Positions 13,112 to 16,503 of a DNA stretch of 16,503 nt are shown here, in pieces (position 1 is the stretch's first letter; each line of letters opens with the position of its first letter). The notes under the pieces were generated by a model, which was not told where the DNA came from, did no database searches, and worked only from the letters and a program-made list of their open reading frames with translations. Both the position numbers and the translations under genes were made by a program. This DNA is from Deltaproteobacteria bacterium. GTDB lineage: Bacteria > Desulfobacterota > Syntrophia > Syntrophales > Smithellaceae. The stretch is taken from positions 1-16,503 of the forward strand of contig SBEK01000086.1 in NCBI GenBank assembly GCA_009668925.1, given 5' to 3'.

Positions 13112-13348
13112 ATGCCCCACATTATCATCAAGCTTCTTCCCGGACGCTCGGAGGAGCAAAAGAGGGAACTGGTGAGCGCAATCGCCGGGGATGTGGTGTC
13201 GATTGCCGGCTGCGATGAAAAAGTGGTTTCCGTCGCCGTCGAGGAAATCAAGCCCGAAGACTGGGCCCGGAAAGTCTATAAGCCGGACATCCTCGATCAG
13301 GAAGACAAACTTTATAAGAAGCCGGGGTACAACCCGTTCGATAAATAA
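13112..13348 (+). CDS. 4-oxalocrotonate tautomerase-family protein, PptA-like
   Basis: A 78-residue tautomerase. After Met removal, Pro1 (PHIIIKLLPGRSEEQKRELV) would be the N-terminal catalytic base, the hallmark of the 4-oxalocrotonate tautomerase superfamily. The later VSVAVEEIKPEDWARKVY and the terminal LYKKPGYNPFDK resemble E. coli PptA, which also ends in a KKPGY motif. It acts as a small homo-oligomer on enol/keto forms of 2-oxo acids or phenylpyruvate; the physiological substrate is unknown. The start is firm: GGAGG at proper spacing and an essential proline after Met. The tetranucleotide repeat just upstream makes its translation a candidate for slippage control. The YkgJ-type gene follows 57 bp downstream on the same strand, so the two may form an operon. 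Confidence 0.9.
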   Translation: MPHIIIKLLPGRSEEQKRELVSAIAGDVVSIAGCDEKVVSVAVEEIKPEDWARKVYKPDILDQEDKLYKKPGYNPFDK

Positions 13349-13405
13349 AGTCGGCCGTCCGCGGTTCGGAGCGGGAAAAAGCAGCCGATTTAAGGACTAA
13401 GATAC

Positions 13406-13732
13406 ATGCTGGATCAGAGAGGGGCCCGGGAATGCCGGCGCTGCGGACGCTGCTGTCTGGCTGATTTTGCGGCCTATGCGACGGATGAGGATATCCGGCG
13501 CTGGAAGACCGAAGGCCGGGATGATATCCTGTATATCCTCAAAAAGGAACACGGCACCTGGGAGGGAGATCATCTGGTATCCGCCGACTCGGGCAGTCCC
13601 CTGCACGGCTGCCCCTTTTTTGCGTTTGACGGGAAAGAATTCGGCTGCGGAATTTACGAAACCAGGCCGGCCACATGCCGTAATTACCGGGCCGGGTCAT
13701 CCGAGTTGTGTCCGCAGTTCAGGAGAAAATAG
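13406..13732 (+). CDS. YkgJ-type cysteine-cluster protein
   Basis: A 108-residue cytoplasmic protein with eight cysteines in the YkgJ/UPF0153 arrangement: CRRCGRCC (Cys10, 13, 16, 17), GCPFF (Cys69), GCGIYETRPATCRNY (Cys81, Cys91) and Cys102. Family members are thought to bind zinc or an iron-sulfur cluster through these residues; no reaction is established. The RPxxCRxY segment is diagnostic. Start ATG 13406 is preceded by AAGGA; the first cysteine group lies only ten residues in, as is usual. It follows the tautomerase gene on the same strand and converges on the hydrolase-kinase gene with only 33 bp between the stop codons. Confidence 0.88.
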   Translation: MLDQRGARECRRCGRCCLADFAAYATDEDIRRWKTEGRDDILYILKKEHGTWEGDHLVSADSGSPLHGCPFFAFDGKEFGCGIYETRPATCRNYRAGSSELCPQFRRK

Positions 13733-13750
13733 CCGGGAAATCAGCCATGG

Positions 13751-13763
13751 GGCAGCGGCTGCC
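13751..13763. terminator. Short hairpin between convergent genes
   Basis: GGCAG and CTGCC pair around a CGG loop inside the 33-bp gap between the YkgJ-type and kinase stop codons. It is followed on the plus strand by GTTCATTTG. The stem is short and T-content modest; position is the main support. Confidence 0.3.
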
Positions 13764-13765
13764 GT

Positions 13766-16159
13766 TCATTTGTCTCTGATGACCGGAAGGTAAACCGTGA
13801 AAATGCTTCCTTTGCCGGATTCACTCTGAAAGTCGACGTATCCCTCGTGTTCGCGGACAATTCCCCAGACGACGGCCAGTTCCAGTCCCGTGCCGCCTCG
13901 GCCCATGACTTTCTTCGTATAAAAGGGTTCAAATATTTTCTTGGCATCCACGGGGCTGACGCTCCGGCCGTTGTTTCCGACCGTGAGGACGGCATACCGG
14001 CCTTCGCGGACGTCTCCGTGACCGGGAAGGGGCTGATCGAGATAGGTCTGACCGGTGCCGACCGTGATCTCGCCTTCCTCTCCGGCGGAGTCGACGGTGC
14101 TCTCGATGAGGTTAATGAAGGCCTTCTTCAAATTGGCCGGCGATCCGTAAATATCAGGCAAATCCGTGGCGAGTTCCTGCTTAAAGGTTATCCGGGGATG
14201 CGCGGCTCCGAGATGTTGAAATTCCGCCGTCTGAAAATAATCCGTCAGGATCCGGTTGATATTGACGATATCCGATACGGCTACGTTGCGTCTGGCCAGC
14301 GTCAGCATATCGTGGATGATGGCCGTTGCTTTCTCACTGGATTTCATGATGCCGTTCAGATGCTTTTTGAGGGGATCATCCTCGGTCGTCTTGATGAGCA
14401 CGAGCTCGGTATATCCGATCAGGACGCTTAAAACATTATTCAGCTCATGCGCGATGCCGCCGGCCATGGTTCCCAGAGATTCCATTTTTTCCGCCTGGTG
14501 CAACCGATCGATCAGAGCCTTGCGTTCTTCCTCCGCCCGCTTGCGTTCGTTTAAGTTGACGAAAACCATTTGCGCGCCCACCGGGGCTCCATCCTTCCGC
14601 AAAATCGTGGTGATGACTTCAACCCAGACGCTGTCGCCTTTTATCGTTTTTATCGGCATTTCAAAGATCTGCGGCGGATCGCCCTTTACCCGTGCTTGAA
14701 ATCTTTCCAGCATCGACTGCCGCGCCTGGTCGTCAAAGACTTCGAGGCCAAACCCGTTTTTGCCGATGATTTCATCACGCGACCACCCCATGATCTGCTC
14801 GATCTTTTTATTGACGAACTGGACTTTCCCTTCAAGATCGACGATGGCGACGCCGATGGGAGCATTATCGATAAAGTCGCGGTATTTTTCTTCGCTGGCT
14901 TTCAGGGCTTTCTGCATTTCCTCGCGTTCGGTGAGCTGCTCCAGAAGCTGGGCATTCGTCAGGGAAAGGGCCGCCGTGCGTTTAGCGACCATCTCTTCCA
15001 GATGTTTGCGATAGGTGCCGAGCTCTTCTTCTATTTTGCGCCGGTCCGTGATATCGCGGACGTTCATCACAAACCCTCTGACGATGGGATTGTACAAGAG
15101 ATTGACGCCGACGCCTTCCAGAACATGGATGGAACCTTCTTTGTGCCGGATCTTAAATGCGTTGGCGATCTTCGTCTCGCGGGTCAAAATGGATTTGCCG
15201 AACTCCAGAAGCGCCCGTGGAAGATCGTCGGGGCTGATATAATCAAAACCGCTTTTGCCGATGAGTTCTTCCGGCCTGTATCCGAGAAATTTTTCAATCG
15301 AGGGATTGACGTAGGTGATGATTGCTCTGGAGTCGACGATGATGGTGATGTCCGACGAGTCCTGATTGATCGTCCGGAAGAAAGCCTCGCTTTTCCGCAA
15401 GTCCGCAATCTCCCGTCTTAATGCCTCCGTCGTTTCTCCGGGCGGATTGGAAACCATGCGGCCCAGCAATTCATCGATCGCGGCCAGGCAGGTCTCGGGA
15501 GCGGACTGCAAAATGAAATGAGGGGCCTTTATTTTTTTGACGGTCAGATACGCAAGGTTGCGTTCAAAGACGCTGAGGCAGTTGGCCGGCACGATGCGGT
15601 CATCCGTGGCCTGAAGGTACAGGCACGGGATGTCCAGTCTCCGCAGGTCCCGTGTTACATCCACGCGATTGAGGAGGGAGAGGCGGGACGCAAGGACATG
15701 CGGGGGAACGGCGGCATGCACTTTCTCCCATAAGGGCCGGAGGGCGGCCGCCTGCCGGGGGTCGCCCATGACGTAGTTGAAAAATGATCCGGACGTCAGC
15801 GGCCGGATGAAAATCGGGAGCCTCAGGAGGTGGACGATGCGCCAGATAAACGGATGCGGCGGGCGGGCAAACGTTGCGCACAATACCAGCGCCTGCGCTT
15901 TCACCCGGCCGGAAGCGATCATGCGCACGGCGACCGGACCGGAAAAGGATTCCGCAATGACCACGGGAGGAATGTCGTCGGGAATCTGCCTCGCGGCGCT
16001 CTCCACTGTCTCCTCGAACGACAGGATCCGGTCGGCGGGATAGCTGACAACCGTGACGCGGTTATCATCCGCAATCAACGGAAGGAGCGGTTCAAAGGAT
16101 TTTCCCGTGCCGTCGAGCCCGGGCATCAAGACCAGATGCTGGTTGCGCGGAAACGCCAT
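13766..16159 (-). CDS. Alpha/beta hydrolase fused to a PAS-PAS histidine kinase with degenerate ATP-binding site
   Basis: A 797-residue single frame. Residues 1-235 form an alpha/beta hydrolase: LVLMPGLDGTGKSF (9-22), nucleophile Ser71 in AESFSG, acid Asp187 in TDDRIVP and His214 in APHF, so the triad looks complete. Then come PAS 1 (about 255-378, ending RDITDRRK), a coiled-coil linker (380-425), PAS 2 (425-545), a HisKA domain with His571 in GGIAHELNN, and a HATPase domain (about 660-795). The HATPase departs from consensus: N-box Asn is Ser687 (NLIES), the G1 DxGxG reads NNGRS (729-733), and G2 GxGLGL reads GTGLEL (756-761). The F-box FEPFYTKK is normal. No signal peptide or membrane span is visible, so it is cytosolic. 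The ribosome binding site is weak; a good sigma-70-like promoter lies upstream. No response regulator gene is adjacent. Confidence 0.93.
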   Translation of the reverse strand: MAFPRNQHLVLMPGLDGTGKSFEPLLPLIADDNRVTVVSYPADRILSFEETVESAARQIPDDIPPVVIAESFSGPVAVRMIASGRVKAQALVLCATFARPPHPFIWRIVHLLRLPIFIRPLTSGSFFNYVMGDPRQAAALRPLWEKVHAAVPPHVLASRLSLLNRVDVTRDLRRLDIPCLYLQATDDRIVPANCLSVFERNLAYLTVKKIKAPHFILQSAPETCLAAIDELLGRMVSNPPGETTEALRREIADLRKSEAFFRTINQDSSDITIIVDSRAIITYVNPSIEKFLGYRPEELIGKSGFDYISPDDLPRALLEFGKSILTRETKIANAFKIRHKEGSIHVLEGVGVNLLYNPIVRGFVMNVRDITDRRKIEEELGTYRKHLEEMVAKRTAALSLTNAQLLEQLTEREEMQKALKASEEKYRDFIDNAPIGVAIVDLEGKVQFVNKKIEQIMGWSRDEIIGKNGFGLEVFDDQARQSMLERFQARVKGDPPQIFEMPIKTIKGDSVWVEVITTILRKDGAPVGAQMVFVNLNERKRAEEERKALIDRLHQAEKMESLGTMAGGIAHELNNVLSVLIGYTELVLIKTTEDDPLKKHLNGIMKSSEKATAIIHDMLTLARRNVAVSDIVNINRILTDYFQTAEFQHLGAAHPRITFKQELATDLPDIYGSPANLKKAFINLIESTVDSAGEEGEITVGTGQTYLDQPLPGHGDVREGRYAVLTVGNNGRSVSPVDAKKIFEPFYTKKVMGRGGTGLELAVVWGIVREHEGYVDFQSESGKGSIFTVYLPVIRDK

Positions 16160-16247
16160 GGTGGTTCCGTTTCTTTCTGGGTAATGTCATTGCCGGGGAG
16201 CGCAACAACCACGGTACTATGCTTCAATTCGCCTGATGCAATATATC

Positions 16248-16261
16248 GTTTATGAATAAAC
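16248..16261. promoter_or_regulatory. Inverted repeat over the kinase promoter start region
   Basis: GTTTAT-GA-ATAAAC is a perfect 6-bp inverted repeat with a 2-bp centre. It overlaps the -10 element and predicted start of the minus-strand promoter that serves the hydrolase-kinase gene, the usual place for a repressor site. Only one copy is seen. Confidence 0.45.
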
Positions 16262-16287
16262 ATAATCCGTCGCCGGTGGGCTGTCAA
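16259..16287 (-). promoter_or_regulatory. Sigma-70-like promoter of the hydrolase-kinase gene
   Basis: On the minus strand a perfect TTGACA (16287-16282) is followed by a 17-bp spacer and TATGTT (16264-16259, 4 of 6 consensus). Transcription would start near 16252, giving a leader of about 90 bases before the ATG at 16159. Confidence 0.6.
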
Positions 16288-16503
16288 TCATTTTATTCCC
16301 GGTGTCCCGGCAACAAATTCAATATTGCGTTTGCAGTGATTTCGGTGAAGAGACTATCGGCGAGAGGAATGGGTTGGCCGGGCAATTTCATTTTTAGGTT
16401 CACTTCTTGATCGAAGCAGAAATTTTATTGAGCTCTCTGCCGCAAAATAACGGCCGCGCTTCAGGGGAATTTGGGCCGTTTCATCGTCCAAGGATGATTA
16501 CGG
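16288..16503. other. Right-end interval, no gene recognised
   Basis: Relatively AT-rich sequence upstream of the kinase promoter. The only open frame of note is a minus-strand stretch of 32 codons (16391-16293, starting MKLPGQPIPLADSL), without a convincing ribosome binding site and of no recognised family. A neighbouring gene may begin beyond the window. Confidence 0.45.

Noticed and set aside
16293..16391. A 32-codon minus-strand frame (MKLPGQPIPLADSL start)
   Set aside because: Too short, weak ribosome binding site and no recognised family; it lies upstream of the kinase promoter.

Overview
The window is a run of ordinary-looking bacterial chromosome, GC-rich and with gene starts mostly preceded by GGAGG-type ribosome binding sites. 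The gene types suggest a Deltaproteobacterium (Desulfobacterota), perhaps a syntroph such as Syntrophus or Smithella: a multi-PAS sigma-54 activator, a large PAS histidine kinase, a branched-chain-type solute-binding protein, a GldA-like dehydrogenase and an FabG-like reductase. This placement rests on family resemblance, not on a marker gene. No rRNA, tRNA, CRISPR array, transposase or phage gene was found.

Layout. 1-1907 (minus): a decayed, truncated short-chain dehydrogenase fragment, then a PIF1-type helicase with a C-terminal WYL-like domain. 2080-3174 (plus): glycerol dehydrogenase GldA, divergent from the helicase. 3258-3990 (minus): two overlapping small genes, a putative molybdenum carrier (circularly permuted YpsA/SLOG fold) and an unrecognised 90-residue protein. 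4453-5766 (minus): a TerB-like protein and an FabG-like reductase. 6278-9856 (plus): a sigma-54 activator with three PAS domains, followed by a three-palindrome operator array, a candidate -24/-12 promoter and a periplasmic substrate-binding protein. 9986-12210 (plus): a thioredoxin-fold protein without its CxxC, then a DEAD-box RNA helicase with a DbpA-type RNA-binding domain. 12211-12335: a 125-bp inverted-repeat element. 12422-13732 (plus): a Nudix hydrolase, a PptA-like tautomerase preceded by a tetranucleotide repeat, and a YkgJ-type cysteine-cluster protein. 13766-16159 (minus): a fusion of an alpha/beta hydrolase with a PAS-PAS histidine kinase.

The most coherent functional unit is the activator/binding-protein pair. 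The activator gene lies directly upstream, and the interval between the genes has the layout of an enhancer-dependent promoter: three TGTAA/TTACA palindromes about 115-150 bp upstream of the predicted start site. The most unusual protein is the hydrolase-kinase fusion at the right end. Its hydrolase triad and phospho-acceptor His look intact, but three conserved ATP-binding positions are replaced, so it may be a pseudokinase controlled by, or controlling, a fused esterase-like domain. It has its own sigma-70-like promoter with an inverted repeat over the -10 and start region.
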